DNA of 64,000 nucleotides from Sphingomonas pokkalii (GCF_003096275.1 NZ_QENQ01000001.1:2783507-2847506); one strand, 5' to 3'. Numbered from the stretch's first letter, positions 18,165-27,423 are shown. The notes: generated by a model not told the origin, from the sequence alone. Program-made: numbers and translations.

Positions 18165-18307
18165 GCCGGCCGCCCGGTGGGTATCGACATAGGCCCTGCT
18201 TCGTCCTTCACCTTGGTGGCACGATCGATCGCCACGCCTTTCCTATCCGGGCGCGCAGGCAGCAACGCAAGCCTTGTCCTGGGCTGACATGACCAAGCCT
18301 GGTACAG

Positions 18308-18661
18308 TTAACGGGTGATCAGCATTCCATCCTGCACGCCGACCGGCCAGAGGAGCAACTGCGCGCCGGTACAGGGCCCGCCGACGCAACGGCCATCGTC
18401 GATCCGGTACAGGGCGCCGTGCCAGCTGCACTGGATATGCGTGCCATCCGGGGTGAGGTAGGCATCGAGTTGCTGGCTGAGGGGCACGGGCATGTGGGCG
18501 CAGCGGTCGACATAGCCGAAGACGGCATCGCCCTGCCGAACGATGAAGCCGTGGAAGCGCCCGGCCCGCATCTCCAGCACGAAGTTGCGGGCGGTGCCGT
18601 CGGCGATAAGCGCCAGCGGGCCGAGGGTAATGCCGGCGGGGGTGGCGGTGAGGCGCTCCAC
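18308..18661 (-). CDS. Rieske [2Fe-2S] ferredoxin-like protein
   Basis: A 117-residue soluble Rieske protein. The cluster ligands are CAH (about residues 54-56) and CSWH (about 78-81), separated by 21 residues, as in CxH-Xn-CxxH Rieske sites. No membrane segment or oxygenase catalytic domain is fused. It begins 30 bp after hmgA on the same strand, so it is very likely co-transcribed with the homogentisate pathway genes. It may deliver electrons to, or help maintain the iron site of, a dioxygenase of the pathway; that is inference. Confidence 0.82.
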   Translation of the reverse strand: MERLTATPAGITLGPLALIADGTARNFVLEMRAGRFHGFIVRQGDAVFGYVDRCAHMPVPLSQQLDAYLTPDGTHIQCSWHGALYRIDDGRCVGGPCTGAQLLLWPVGVQDGMLITR

Positions 18662-18691
18662 CTTAGATCCTCCCCGTTTCCGGGCAGATCC

Positions 18692-19969
18692 TCAAGGCAG
18701 CTTCGCCTTCGGAAACCCATCCCAAACCGCGTCATAATCCGGCTGCGCATGGGCGAGCGCGTGTTCGGTCGGACGATAGGGCCAGCAAGTCTCGACCATG
18801 AACGCCATGGTGCCATCGATCTTGTGCGGTTGCAGCACCGCCTCGGTCGCCCCGCGCCAGCTCGCCACATCAGGGCCATGGCCGGCCATGATGTTGTGCA
18901 ATGACAGGCCGCCGGGCGCGAAGCCCTCTGCCTTCGCGTCATAGGCGCCGTGGATCAGGCCCATCGCCTCGCTCATCACGTTGCGGTGGAACCAGGGCGG
19001 GCGGAACGTGTCCTCGGCGACCATCCAGCGCGGCGGGAAGATCACGAAATCGGCGTTCGCCCGGCCCGCGACGGTGCTGGGCGAGGTGAGTACGGTGAAG
19101 ATCGATGGGTCGGGATGGTCGAAGCTCACCGTGTTGATCGTGTTGAACCGGGCGAGATCGTAGCGATAGGGGGCGAGATTGCCGTGCCACGCCACCACGT
19201 CGAGCGGGCTGTGGGGCAGGGTGGTTATCCACAGACTTGCCAAGGCCTTTTGCACAAGCGCGATCGGCGCGTCGCGATCCTCGAACCAGGCGGCGGGCGT
19301 TTCGAAATCGCGCGGATTGGCGAGGCCGTTGGCGCCGATCGGCCCCAGGTCGGGCAGGCGGAAGGGCGCACCGAAATTCTCGGCGACATAGCCGGCGGCG
19401 CTGCCCTCGGGCAGCAGCACGCGGAAGCGGATGCCGCGGGGGATCACCGCGATGTGGCCGGGGGCGATGTCGATCCGGCCGAGCTCGGTCAGCAGCGTAA
19501 GCGCGCCGGCCTGGGGGATGAAGAGCAGTTCGCCGTCGGCGTTGACGAAGGCACGCGTGTCCATGTCGCGATTGGCGGCATAGCGGTGGACGACAACGCC
19601 TTCGAGGTCGGCGGGGTCGCGCGTGGCGAGCATCGTCTCCATGCCGTCGATCCAGTCGACCGGCGCGGCGGGGGCGGGGATCGGGTCCCAGCGTAGGCGA
19701 TTGGGCGCGAGCGGTCTGACCGGGGTGGGCGGCGAAAAGCGCGGCGCCCCGTCATACGGTCGATAGGGCGGATGCTCGGCGCTGGGGCGCAGGCGGTAGA
19801 GCCAGGATCGGCGGTTTTCGGCGCGCGGCGCGGTGAAGGCGGTACCGGAAAGCTGCTCGGCATAGAGGCCATAGGGCGGGCGCTGGGGACTGTTGCGCCC
19901 GATCGGCAGCGCGCCGGGGACTGCCTCGGTGGAGACATGATTGCCGAAGCCGGGGAAATAGTGGGTCAT
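18692..19969 (-). CDS. hmgA: Homogentisate 1,2-dioxygenase
   Basis: A 425-residue dioxygenase that opens the homogentisate ring to maleylacetoacetate in tyrosine and phenylalanine breakdown. Conserved features are the N-terminal [19 protein letters not shown] and the iron ligands: His and Glu in [15 protein letters not shown] (about residues 328-342) and His in [12 protein letters not shown] (about 355-366). hppD, whose product makes homogentisate, lies upstream on the same strand across a 265-bp gap holding a REP pair. The ribosome-binding site is embedded in a six-copy GAG repeat. Fumarylacetoacetase and maleylacetoacetate isomerase are not in the window. Confidence 0.95.
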   Translation of the reverse strand: MTHYFPGFGNHVSTEAVPGALPIGRNSPQRPPYGLYAEQLSGTAFTAPRAENRRSWLYRLRPSAEHPPYRPYDGAPRFSPPTPVRPLAPNRLRWDPIPAPAAPVDWIDGMETMLATRDPADLEGVVVHRYAANRDMDTRAFVNADGELLFIPQAGALTLLTELGRIDIAPGHIAVIPRGIRFRVLLPEGSAAGYVAENFGAPFRLPDLGPIGANGLANPRDFETPAAWFEDRDAPIALVQKALASLWITTLPHSPLDVVAWHGNLAPYRYDLARFNTINTVSFDHPDPSIFTVLTSPSTVAGRANADFVIFPPRWMVAEDTFRPPWFHRNVMSEAMGLIHGAYDAKAEGFAPGGLSLHNIMAGHGPDVASWRGATEAVLQPHKIDGTMAFMVETCWPYRPTEHALAHAQPDYDAVWDGFPKAKLP

Positions 19970-19973
19970 CCTG

Positions 19974-19991
19974 CTCCTCCTCCTCCTCCTC
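19974..19991 (-). promoter_or_regulatory. GAG trinucleotide repeat acting as the hmgA ribosome-binding site
   Basis: Six perfect GAG units on the minus strand end five bases before the hmgA ATG (19969). The run offers several overlapping GGAGG-type Shine-Dalgarno registers. Gain or loss of units would move the best register relative to the start codon. Confidence 0.6.
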
Positions 19992-20030
19992 GGGAGGCTA
20001 CCGCCTCTTGGGGGCTTATTGGCCCAATTT

Positions 20031-20127
20031 CGTCATTCCCGCGAAGGCGGGAATCCATTTGCCAGGACGATTGGGGCAGGAACCGCGCCACCTGCGCCAA
20101 TGGATCCCCGCCTTCGCGGGGATGACG
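20031..20127. repeat. Paired REP-like palindromes in inverted orientation
   Basis: Two 27-base copies, 20031-20057 and the reverse complement of 20101-20127, match at 25 positions. Each copy folds into its own hairpin around GAAG. Both differences between the copies are in paired stem positions and preserve pairing. This is the arrangement of a bacterial REP/BIME unit and lies between hppD and hmgA, where it may act as an attenuator or mRNA end. No RAYT transposase is in the window. Confidence 0.75.
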
Positions 20128-20234
20128 GTGGGTATGGGGCTGCGGCTGGCCGGTCCCAACGGGCAAGGAATGGGGCCGGGTATGCCATGCTGTTCCTGCG
20201 GCGGCACCCCCGGCTCTCTCCCTCTCCGAACGTG

Positions 20235-21275
20235 TCAGGCGTCGACCTTGATGACGCCGCGGCGGATCTGGTCGAGCTCGATGCTCTCGAACAGCGCCTG
20301 GAAATTGCCGTTGCCGAAGCCCTCGTTGCCCTTGCGCTGGATGATCTCGAAGAAGATCGGTCCGAACATGGTCTCGGTGAAGATCTGGAGCAGGATGCCC
20401 TCTTCGTTCGCCACCGAACCGTCGATCAGGATGCGGTTCTTGCGCAGCCGCTCGAGGTCCTCGCCGTGACCGGGGACGCGCTTGTCGACCAGCTCGTAAT
20501 AGGTCTCGATCGTGTCCTGCAGCTTTACGCCGCGGGCGCGCAGGCGCTCCACCGTGTCGTAGATGTCGTCCGTCGTCAGCGCGAGGTGCTGGATGCCCTC
20601 GCCATTATACTCGCGGAGGAATTCCTCGATCTGACTGTTGTCGTCCTGGCTCTCGTTGAGCGGGATGCGGATCGCCTTGTCGGGCGCGATCATCGCCTGG
20701 CTGAACAGCCCTGTCGCCTTGCCCTTGATGTCGAAATACTTCTGCTCCTCGAAGCCGAAGAGCGTGCGGTAGAATTCGCTCCACACGCGCATCTGGCCGC
20801 GGCGGACATTGTGGGTGAGGTGGTCGAGCAGGTCGAGCCCGACGCTGTTCTCCGCCTCCGCCTCGCGCCAGCCCGGGAACTCGGCCCAGTCGGCATAGAG
20901 GTCGGTCTCGTCCTGGATGAAGTAGAGATAGGAACCGCCGATGCCCTGGATGACCGTATCGTCCTCGTCCGTCGGCTTGGCGCCGTGGGCGAGCGCCCAT
21001 TCCATCGCCTTTTTGGGGTCTGCCACGCGGAACGCCATCGCGCTGGCCGAGGGGCCATGCTCGCCGCGGAAGGCGGCGACGCGGCCGGCATCGTCGCGGT
21101 TGAGCATCAGGTTGATGCGGCCCTGCTTGTAGCGCGTGATGTTCTTGCGCGGGTGGCGGTGACTGGCAACGAAGCCCAACTGCTCGAACTGGCGCGCCAT
21201 CGCGTCCGGATCGGGCGAGGTGAACTCCACGAACTCGAAGCCGTTAAGGCCGAGCGGATTGGCGGTATCGGTCAT
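20235..21275 (-). CDS. hppD: 4-hydroxyphenylpyruvate dioxygenase
   Basis: A 346-residue two-domain vicinal-oxygen-chelate enzyme converting 4-hydroxyphenylpyruvate to homogentisate. Conserved sites are GLNGFEFVEFTSPD at the N-terminus, the iron-ligand His in GIQHLALTTDDI (about residue 227-238) and the C-terminal block with QIFTETMFGPIFFEIIQRKG, GFGNGNFQALFESIE (about 300-336), which carries the ligand Glu. Bacterial enzymes are usually about 350-360 residues. It is the step before hmgA, the next gene downstream on the same strand. Confidence 0.95.
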   Translation of the reverse strand: MTDTANPLGLNGFEFVEFTSPDPDAMARQFEQLGFVASHRHPRKNITRYKQGRINLMLNRDDAGRVAAFRGEHGPSASAMAFRVADPKKAMEWALAHGAKPTDEDDTVIQGIGGSYLYFIQDETDLYADWAEFPGWREAEAENSVGLDLLDHLTHNVRRGQMRVWSEFYRTLFGFEEQKYFDIKGKATGLFSQAMIAPDKAIRIPLNESQDDNSQIEEFLREYNGEGIQHLALTTDDIYDTVERLRARGVKLQDTIETYYELVDKRVPGHGEDLERLRKNRILIDGSVANEEGILLQIFTETMFGPIFFEIIQRKGNEGFGNGNFQALFESIELDQIRRGVIKVDA

Positions 21276-21326
21276 GAACGACCTGATACCCCAACTCCCG
21301 ATTTAGTGTCAAATGTTACCAGTTCG

Positions 21327-22676
21327 TCATAAACCCTCGCCGCCGACCCAGTGTGCATTGGACAGGCGGCGGGCGACGGCCCAGGTCTGGGTACGGATAT
21401 CGGGTACCGCGACGATTTCCCAGAAGGCACCGCGGGTCATCGGGCCAAGGGCATAGAGGTTGGCATTGGCGCGGCCGTCGGCGGCGATCGTCTGGCCCTG
21501 ATTGTCGACATCGATGCCGATATGCGCGGGATCGGGGCGGATCACCCCGCGCTCGGCAAGGCGCTGGAGCAGCGGCTCGCGCGTGCGCGCAAGGTCGCCG
21601 AGCGGGCCGGTGCAGTTGACGATGCGCTGGGCGAGGATCGTCTCTGCTGTATTCTGCCCACGCGGGCGTAGCGTGACGGCGATACCGTCCGGCCCTTCGG
21701 CAAAGCCGAGCGTCTTTGCGGCGACGACTTTCAACTGGCCGCGATCGATCAGCGCCTGCAGCCGGGCATGGACCTCCGGCGCGAGGCGGTGGCGATGGAC
21801 GTCCCACCAAGGGCGCAGGTGTCGCAGGAAGCGGGCGCGCTCCTCCTCGCTTGCGTTGGCCCACATCGGCTGGGTGAAGGGACGGAGTTCGTCGACCGCG
21901 TTGCGCCAGCCGATCTGCGCAGTGCGCGCGCGAACGGTGCGGACAAGCGCGGAGGCCTGGGTCTGCGGCCGCTCGCGGATCCTCTCCCAGTCCTGCCCGG
22001 CCGCATGGGGGCGGGGAAGCAGGCCTCGGCGGGAAACGGCGATGATCCTGCCACCGAACCCGCGCGCCTCCAGCAGCAGTGCGACATCGACCATGGTTAG
22101 GCCCGTGCCGATCACCAGCACCGTATCGTCGTCGGCCAATCCATCGGGAACGCGCGGGTCCCAGGGGTCTCCATTGTATCGGGTCTCTGATAGTGTCGTG
22201 GCGTCTAGGCCCGGCGGATCGTGGGGCGGCAGGTTGCCAACCGCGAGCACCGCGGCATCGGCGTGCAACGTACCGTCCGAAAGCCGGAGTGTCGCGCCGT
22301 CCGGGTCGAGGGTCACATCCTCCACTTCGCCATGTACAAGCCGCAACCGATCGGGATAGCGGGCGAGGGCCTGCTCCAGCATTTCCCGAAGATACGCACC
22401 GTATACGCGGCGGGGAACGAAACTGGCGGTGGCGTTCTCCATGCCGCGCGCCTCCAGCCAGCGCACGAAATGGCTGGGATCGTCCGGGAATGCGCTCATG
22501 TTCGCGGCGCGAACGTTGAGCAGATGCGAGGGATGGGCGGCACCATAAGCGAGGCCGGTGCCCGCCACCGGTGCGCGCTCGATCAGCGTAGCACGCGGCC
22601 CTTCGTGGCGGATCAGGTTGATCGCCTGGAGTGTGCCGGAAAAGCCCGCGCCGATGATGGCGACGTGTTCGATCAT
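21327..22676 (-). CDS. FAD/NAD(P)-binding protein, possible N-hydroxylase or oxidoreductase
   Basis: A 449-residue flavoprotein of the FAD-NAD(P)-binding (PF13454-like) group. The FAD motif GAGFSGTLQA lies at residues 9-18, a conserved LLNVRAANMSAFPDDPSHF segment near 60, and a second dinucleotide motif VLVIGTGLTMVD near 160. The ATG at 22676 is preferred because a G-rich ribosome site lies upstream; a TTG five codons earlier is possible. Its substrate cannot be told. It lies 51 bp upstream of hppD and 22 bp downstream of the DUF6356 gene. Confidence 0.7.
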   Translation of the reverse strand: MIEHVAIIGAGFSGTLQAINLIRHEGPRATLIERAPVAGTGLAYGAAHPSHLLNVRAANMSAFPDDPSHFVRWLEARGMENATASFVPRRVYGAYLREMLEQALARYPDRLRLVHGEVEDVTLDPDGATLRLSDGTLHADAAVLAVGNLPPHDPPGLDATTLSETRYNGDPWDPRVPDGLADDDTVLVIGTGLTMVDVALLLEARGFGGRIIAVSRRGLLPRPHAAGQDWERIRERPQTQASALVRTVRARTAQIGWRNAVDELRPFTQPMWANASEEERARFLRHLRPWWDVHRHRLAPEVHARLQALIDRGQLKVVAAKTLGFAEGPDGIAVTLRPRGQNTAETILAQRIVNCTGPLGDLARTREPLLQRLAERGVIRPDPAHIGIDVDNQGQTIAADGRANANLYALGPMTRGAFWEIVAVPDIRTQTWAVARRLSNAHWVGGEGL

Positions 22677-22698
22677 GGTGTGGCCCCCCAAGCCCTTG

Positions 22699-22965
22699 TC
22701 AGATTTCGTAGTCGAGCTGCCATTCGGGTTGCTGGAAGGCGGGCTTCTGCTCGGCGAAGGCGGGCTGGCGCGCCTTCATCTGCGCATAGAGCCGCTTCAC
22801 CGAATCGCTGGCAGTCCGCACGAACAGGAACGGCAGCACCGCATGGACGAGGCAGGCCGCTCCGCCCACCATCATCGTAACGCCGAACCGCGCGGCAGTA
22901 GCCGCATGTTCGCCATAGCTTTCGCCGACACTGCGGGGATGGGCGATAAAAAGCCTATCGATCAT
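22699..22965 (-). CDS. DUF6356 family small membrane protein
   Basis: An 88-residue protein beginning MIDRLFIAHPRSVGESYGEH, the characteristic N-terminus of the DUF6356 family seen in sphingomonads. A single hydrophobic segment follows (about residues 30-50, MMVGGAACLVHAVLPFLFV), then a charged C-terminal tail. The function is unknown. It precedes the FAD/NAD(P)-binding gene by 22 bp on the same strand, so they may share a transcript. Confidence 0.75.
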   Translation of the reverse strand: MIDRLFIAHPRSVGESYGEHAATAARFGVTMMVGGAACLVHAVLPFLFVRTASDSVKRLYAQMKARQPAFAEQKPAFQQPEWQLDYEI

Positions 22966-23037
22966 ATAGGAATTGTACGCGGCTTTCCGCTGCTTGGAAA
23001 GGGCGGGCGTGGCTGAAGCGCGCCGCCCTTGGGATCG

Positions 23038-23907
23038 TCAGAGTTTGGCGATCGTCTCTGCCAGCGCAGTCACGTCGACATCCTCGCCTTCCACGGCCAT
23101 GGTTTCGGCGAGGTGTGTGCTGACGAGGTCGAGCAACGGCAGTTTCGCCCCAACGGCCTTCGCCGCTTCGCCGGCGAGGCGCATGTCCTTCAGCCCCAAC
23201 GGCACGGTGAAGCCCGCCGGGCGGTGGCGGCGCTCGGCGATGGGCGGGCCATAGACCTTGTGGATCGCACCGTCGAAGATCGTGCCGGCGAACACCTCCA
23301 GCATCTTCTCGCGCGCCACGCCGCCCTTCTCGCCGAGTGACATCGCCTCGCCATAGGCTTCGACGGTAGCCATGATCATGAAATTGCCGGCCAGCTTCAC
23401 CAGGTTGGCAGCCGAGGGCTTGTCGCCCATCGGGAAGGTCACGCGGCCAAGTGCTTCGAGGATCGGCGCCGCGGCATCCATCGCCTCGGGCGCACCGGCG
23501 GCGACGATGGCGAGCTTGCCCTGCGCGGCGACCGGCGGGCGCCCGAAAACGGGTGCGGAAACGAAGTGCTGCTCGGCTTCGGCATGGCGCGTGGCCAGCG
23601 CGTCGGCGGTGGCGACCGCGATGGTGCTGTGGGAAAGGTGCAGCGCGCCCGGCGCCATTCCGGCCAGCACACCGTCTTCGCCATCGAGGATCGCGGCGAG
23701 CGCGGCATCGTCCGCTACCATGGTCAACACCGCCTGTGCGCCATCGGCGGCTTCGCGGGGCGTGCGGGCGAGGCGGGCGCCACGTTCAGTCAGCGGTGCG
23801 GCCTTGTCGGGCGAGCGGTTCCAGACGGTGAGTGTATGCCCGGCGTCGAGCAGCGCGCTCGCCATGCCGATTCCCATCTGTCCGAGCCCGAGGAATGCGA
23901 GGTCCAT
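23038..23907 (-). CDS. NAD(P)-dependent oxidoreductase, 3-hydroxyisobutyrate dehydrogenase family
   Basis: A 289-residue beta-hydroxyacid dehydrogenase. The N-terminal Rossmann motif is GLGQMGIGMASALLDAGH (residues 7-24), the substrate-binding stretch is APVFGRPPVAAQGKL (about 117-131) and the catalytic Lys lies in NLVKLAGNFMI (about 168-178). The family reduces small aldehydes or oxidises beta-hydroxy acids, including glyoxylate or succinate-semialdehyde reductases. It follows mprF by 57 bp on the same strand; the relation is unclear. Confidence 0.82.
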   Translation of the reverse strand: MDLAFLGLGQMGIGMASALLDAGHTLTVWNRSPDKAAPLTERGARLARTPREAADGAQAVLTMVADDAALAAILDGEDGVLAGMAPGALHLSHSTIAVATADALATRHAEAEQHFVSAPVFGRPPVAAQGKLAIVAAGAPEAMDAAAPILEALGRVTFPMGDKPSAANLVKLAGNFMIMATVEAYGEAMSLGEKGGVAREKMLEVFAGTIFDGAIHKVYGPPIAERRHRPAGFTVPLGLKDMRLAGEAAKAVGAKLPLLDLVSTHLAETMAVEGEDVDVTALAETIAKL

Positions 23908-23964
23908 GCGTTTCTCCTTGGTTGCGTTGCAGCATGTGGGGTGCCGCTCGGGGAACCCAAGGGG

Positions 23965-26556
23965 CTATCCGCCAATCAGCACCGCTGCGTCGATCAACGC
24001 CCGCGGCACCGACACGCCCGGGGTCGTACCGATATAGCGAGGCACCCAACTGGGGCCGAACTTCTGCTTGAACGATCGCAGGCCGGAAAAACCATAAATC
24101 CGCTCGCCATGGCCATAGACCGCCGCCCCCAGCCGCGACCAGATCGGAGCAAGGGGTCCCGGCTTCAGGCCCGATAGCGGCGCCATGCCGAGGTTGAACC
24201 GCGCGAACCCTTGCGCCGCGCCATATTGCAGCAGCCGCACGAACAACAGGTCCATCGCGCCATAGGGCGTGTCCGGCAGGTGGCGCATCAGGTCGACCGA
24301 TATTTCCTCGCGATTGGGCGTCTCCCAGATATTGGCGAAGGCGACGATCTCACCTTCCAGTCGCAGCACGGCGCAATCGAAGCGCGAGAGATAATCCGGA
24401 TCGAAGCGGCCTAGGCTGAATCGCTTCTCCGCGCCGGGCTTGTCGTGGAGCCAAGCGTCGGACACGCGCTGCAGCGCGGGAAGCAGCGCGGAGACCTGCG
24501 TGGCGGGGACCACTTCGAACACCAGCCCTTCGCTGGTGGCGCGCTTCACCGAATAGCGAAGCGACTTGAACTGGCCGCCTTTCAGATCATAGCCTTGGTG
24601 AAGGTCGACCACCGCTTCCTCGCCATATTTCAGTGGCTGGAGGCCGAGTTCGACCACCAGCGGCAGCATCGCTGCACTGACCTGGAACAGGCACAGCCGC
24701 CCCCGCGCTGCATCGCAGCGGCGGCGGATTTCCCAGATGAGTTCGGACCATGCCTCTTCGGGGCCGACCGGGTCGCCCATTACCACCCAGGTGCGGCCTT
24801 GTACGCGGTACATCAGAAAGGCGTCGCGCGAGGTGGAGACGAGGAAGTCCTTGTCGCCGGTAAATGCGAGCATTGCGTCTGCCCGGCTGATCGAGGCCAT
24901 TGCACGTGCCGCGACCTCGGTGTCGAGGGTTTGCTGTCCGCCGATACGGGGGGATGCCGACATCAACCGCCAGAATGCCCAGCCGAGCAGCAGCATCGTC
25001 GCTCCCAGCGTGGCGCGCAGGAAGCGCGGGGCGTTGCCACGCCAGGCAAAATCCCACCATAGATCTTCGCTGTATGGCACGCGCTTATAGGCGAAGAAGC
25101 CCGCCCAGGCGCTGAGCAGCAGAGCGATCAGCGCGGCTGCCCACCACCATCGCGCTACCGGTGCGGCGCCGATGCCGGCGTTGCGATAAAAGCCCGGGCG
25201 GGCATATTGCAGCAAGCCTGCCACCATCAGAAGTACGGTGGCCTCCTCGTAATCCACGCCTTTCAGCAGCGAGAAGGCCGCGCCCGCGACCAGCAGCAGC
25301 CTTGCCGCGTGGAAACCGCTCTTGAGCCGCGCCTGCACCGCCGGTGCCGTCAGCAGCAAGGCTGTGCCGACAAGGCTGGCGGCGAAATGCGAAGCCTCGA
25401 CGAAAGGCAGCGGGAGCAGCGCGTGCAGCGGATGCATCCGGCCATGGGCCGGCGGCAGCGCGCCGGAAATCAGCAGTACCAGCCCACCGCCGAACACCAG
25501 CAGTGCCAATAAGGGTGGCGCAAGCGTCTGTCCGATGCGGTGCGCAATCCCAAGGCCCGCGGCGATCGGATGTCGCAGCCGCCGGCCCTCGATCGCGACG
25601 AGCAGGGCGCCGGCCGCGAGCAGCGGAAGTAGGTAATAGATCACCCGGTAGAGCAGCAATGCGGCGAACAGGTCGCTACGGCCGATCGGGACCAGCGCGA
25701 GCATCGCCGCTTCGAATACGCCTATCCCGCCGGGTACGTGCGTGACGAGGGCGAGGACGATGGCAATCACATAGGCCAGGAAGAAGCTGCCGATCAGCGC
25801 AGGATCGGCATTGGGCACCAGGACGAACAGCGCAGCGGAGGCGCAGGCGAGGTCGAGTGCGGCGATTCCGATCTGGCCTGCCATCAGCCGCGGGCGGGGC
25901 AGGGGCAGCGTGACAGTGCCCAGCCGAAGCGAGGCCATACCCCGCGTGCGCAGCAAGAAGATCAAGAGGATGGCGAGACCGAGCACCGCGCCGAGGCCGT
26001 GCAGCAGCCCGAGCGGAAGTAGCTGGCCTGCCACTGCCAAGGGGTGCTGGATCGAAAGCAGCGCGACGGCCGTTACGGCCGTTACGCCGCCCCAGAAGGT
26101 GCCGGAAGCGATCAGCGTCACCCGTGCGACGTCGGCAAAGTCGAGCCCGGCCGCCTGATAGGCGCGCAACCGGGCGCTGCCGCCGGTCAATAGCGACAGG
26201 CCGAGATTATGGCTGATCGTGTAGCTGGTGAAGGAGGCGAGTGCCGCCGTCCGCCACGGCAGCGCATAGCCGATCGTGCGGACCGCGAACCAATCGTACA
26301 AGGTAAGCGCCAAGTAGGAAGCAATGGTCAGGCCCAGCGCAATGGCAAGCCGCGATGCGTCGACCCGGTGCAGGGCTTGGCGAACATCGCGGAGATGCAC
26401 TTCCACGAGGATGCTCCGAACCGCTTCGAAGCCCAGCAGCGTCACGGTCAGTGCCAGGACGATCAGCAAGGCGCGGCGATGCCGCGAAAGCCAAGCGACC
26501 AGGCCCGGCGATGCTGCCCCCGGTTCCTCCGATGCGTCCGTTCGCATAGTCTGCAT
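23965..26556 (-). CDS. mprF: Bifunctional phosphatidylglycerol lysyltransferase/flippase MprF (LpiA-like)
   Basis: An 863-residue inner-membrane protein. The N-terminal part (about residues 25-510) has more than a dozen hydrophobic helices of the flippase domain, including GGSARLRAYQAAGLDFADV and THVPGGIGVFEAAML. The C-terminal cytosolic DUF2156/GNAT-like synthetase domain (about 530-850) has AFTGDKDFLVS, VVMGDPVGPEEAW and FNLGMAPLSGLKPG. It transfers an aminoacyl group, usually lysine, from tRNA to phosphatidylglycerol and flips the product, lowering surface negative charge. A VirJ/AcvB-like gene lies 87 bp upstream on the same strand, the partnership known as lpiA-acvB/atvA in rhizobia. Confidence 0.9.
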   Translation of the reverse strand: MQTMRTDASEEPGAASPGLVAWLSRHRRALLIVLALTVTLLGFEAVRSILVEVHLRDVRQALHRVDASRLAIALGLTIASYLALTLYDWFAVRTIGYALPWRTAALASFTSYTISHNLGLSLLTGGSARLRAYQAAGLDFADVARVTLIASGTFWGGVTAVTAVALLSIQHPLAVAGQLLPLGLLHGLGAVLGLAILLIFLLRTRGMASLRLGTVTLPLPRPRLMAGQIGIAALDLACASAALFVLVPNADPALIGSFFLAYVIAIVLALVTHVPGGIGVFEAAMLALVPIGRSDLFAALLLYRVIYYLLPLLAAGALLVAIEGRRLRHPIAAGLGIAHRIGQTLAPPLLALLVFGGGLVLLISGALPPAHGRMHPLHALLPLPFVEASHFAASLVGTALLLTAPAVQARLKSGFHAARLLLVAGAAFSLLKGVDYEEATVLLMVAGLLQYARPGFYRNAGIGAAPVARWWWAAALIALLLSAWAGFFAYKRVPYSEDLWWDFAWRGNAPRFLRATLGATMLLLGWAFWRLMSASPRIGGQQTLDTEVAARAMASISRADAMLAFTGDKDFLVSTSRDAFLMYRVQGRTWVVMGDPVGPEEAWSELIWEIRRRCDAARGRLCLFQVSAAMLPLVVELGLQPLKYGEEAVVDLHQGYDLKGGQFKSLRYSVKRATSEGLVFEVVPATQVSALLPALQRVSDAWLHDKPGAEKRFSLGRFDPDYLSRFDCAVLRLEGEIVAFANIWETPNREEISVDLMRHLPDTPYGAMDLLFVRLLQYGAAQGFARFNLGMAPLSGLKPGPLAPIWSRLGAAVYGHGERIYGFSGLRSFKQKFGPSWVPRYIGTTPGVSVPRALIDAAVLIGG

Positions 26557-26643
26557 CTCATTCCCCCGGGGACGCTGGGCGTGTCCTTATCGCCGGGCTT
26601 GCATGGGCGCAATCGGCCGGCGGAAAGCGATCGATGGCGTCTC

Positions 26644-27423
26644 TCAGAGGGAAGGGGAGTCCATATGGGCGCCTAGAACGGGAGCGAGCGCACTGAATAC
26701 GCTGCGCACCAGCAGGTCATGGTCCATGCGCAGAAAATGACCGCCGGGCAGGGTGATGCGCCGTACGTTGGGCAAAAGCAGGGTGGGGCACAGACTGTCC
26801 GCCTCGTCGGCGCCGCGAATGCAGGCAACCGGCAGCCAATCCAGTGCGCGGGCCTCGGCAGCGTCCGCATCGGGCGTGCCGATATAGGCCAGGCCCAGCG
26901 GATCGGCGCGGAAATAGGCGTTCGTGCCCGGCACGATGAGCACCAGCGCCGCCACGTGGGAGCGAAGCTCGAGGGGCAGCTCGGCTAGGCCCACGCGCAC
27001 CATGTCCGCGCCAAAGGATTGGCCGACCACCACGACCTTGTCGGCACCGGAACGGCGCATCGCCTGCCGCACCGCATCGGCCACCATCGCAGTAACGTCC
27101 ATATGGGTCCGACGCCTGGCAAAGGCAGTGGAACTGGCGATGGCATAGACCGGCACGCCCGAACCGGCCAGCGCGTCGACGACATAGGAACCCATGCCGT
27201 AGCGTAACCCCATGTCGCCGGAGAAGAAGACGGCGGCCACGGTTGGGCTGTGAGTTCCCGGCGTCGCCGGCATGGCGAAGAGATGCACCGGATCACGATC
27301 GAGGAAGCCCGCGCTCCAGTAGATACCCAGGCATGCCAGCGCCGCAGCCGCCAGCAGTGCGGCCATCCAGGCCTTCCAGCCGACGCGAGGATTTCGGGCG
27401 GCGGAGTTGTGGTGTGGCATCAT
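26644..27423 (-). CDS. VirJ/AcvB-like periplasmic hydrolase
   Basis: A 259-residue protein with an N-terminal membrane anchor or uncleaved signal (about residues 17-36) and a VirJ-type alpha/beta-hydrolase domain. The family opening VAAVFFSGDMGLRYGMGSYV is at about residue 62, the nucleophile elbow GQSFGAD at about 134-140 and a catalytic-His region GGHFLRMDHD at about 225-234. AcvB of Agrobacterium hydrolyses lysyl-phosphatidylglycerol; this single-domain form is the length of VirJ. Position immediately upstream of mprF supports a role in turning over the MprF product. Start taken at the first of two adjacent ATG codons. Confidence 0.78.
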   Translation of the reverse strand: MMPHHNSAARNPRVGWKAWMAALLAAAALACLGIYWSAGFLDRDPVHLFAMPATPGTHSPTVAAVFFSGDMGLRYGMGSYVVDALAGSGVPVYAIASSTAFARRRTHMDVTAMVADAVRQAMRRSGADKVVVVGQSFGADMVRVGLAELPLELRSHVAALVLIVPGTNAYFRADPLGLAYIGTPDADAAEARALDWLPVACIRGADEADSLCPTLLLPNVRRITLPGGHFLRMDHDLLVRSVFSALAPVLGAHMDSPSL

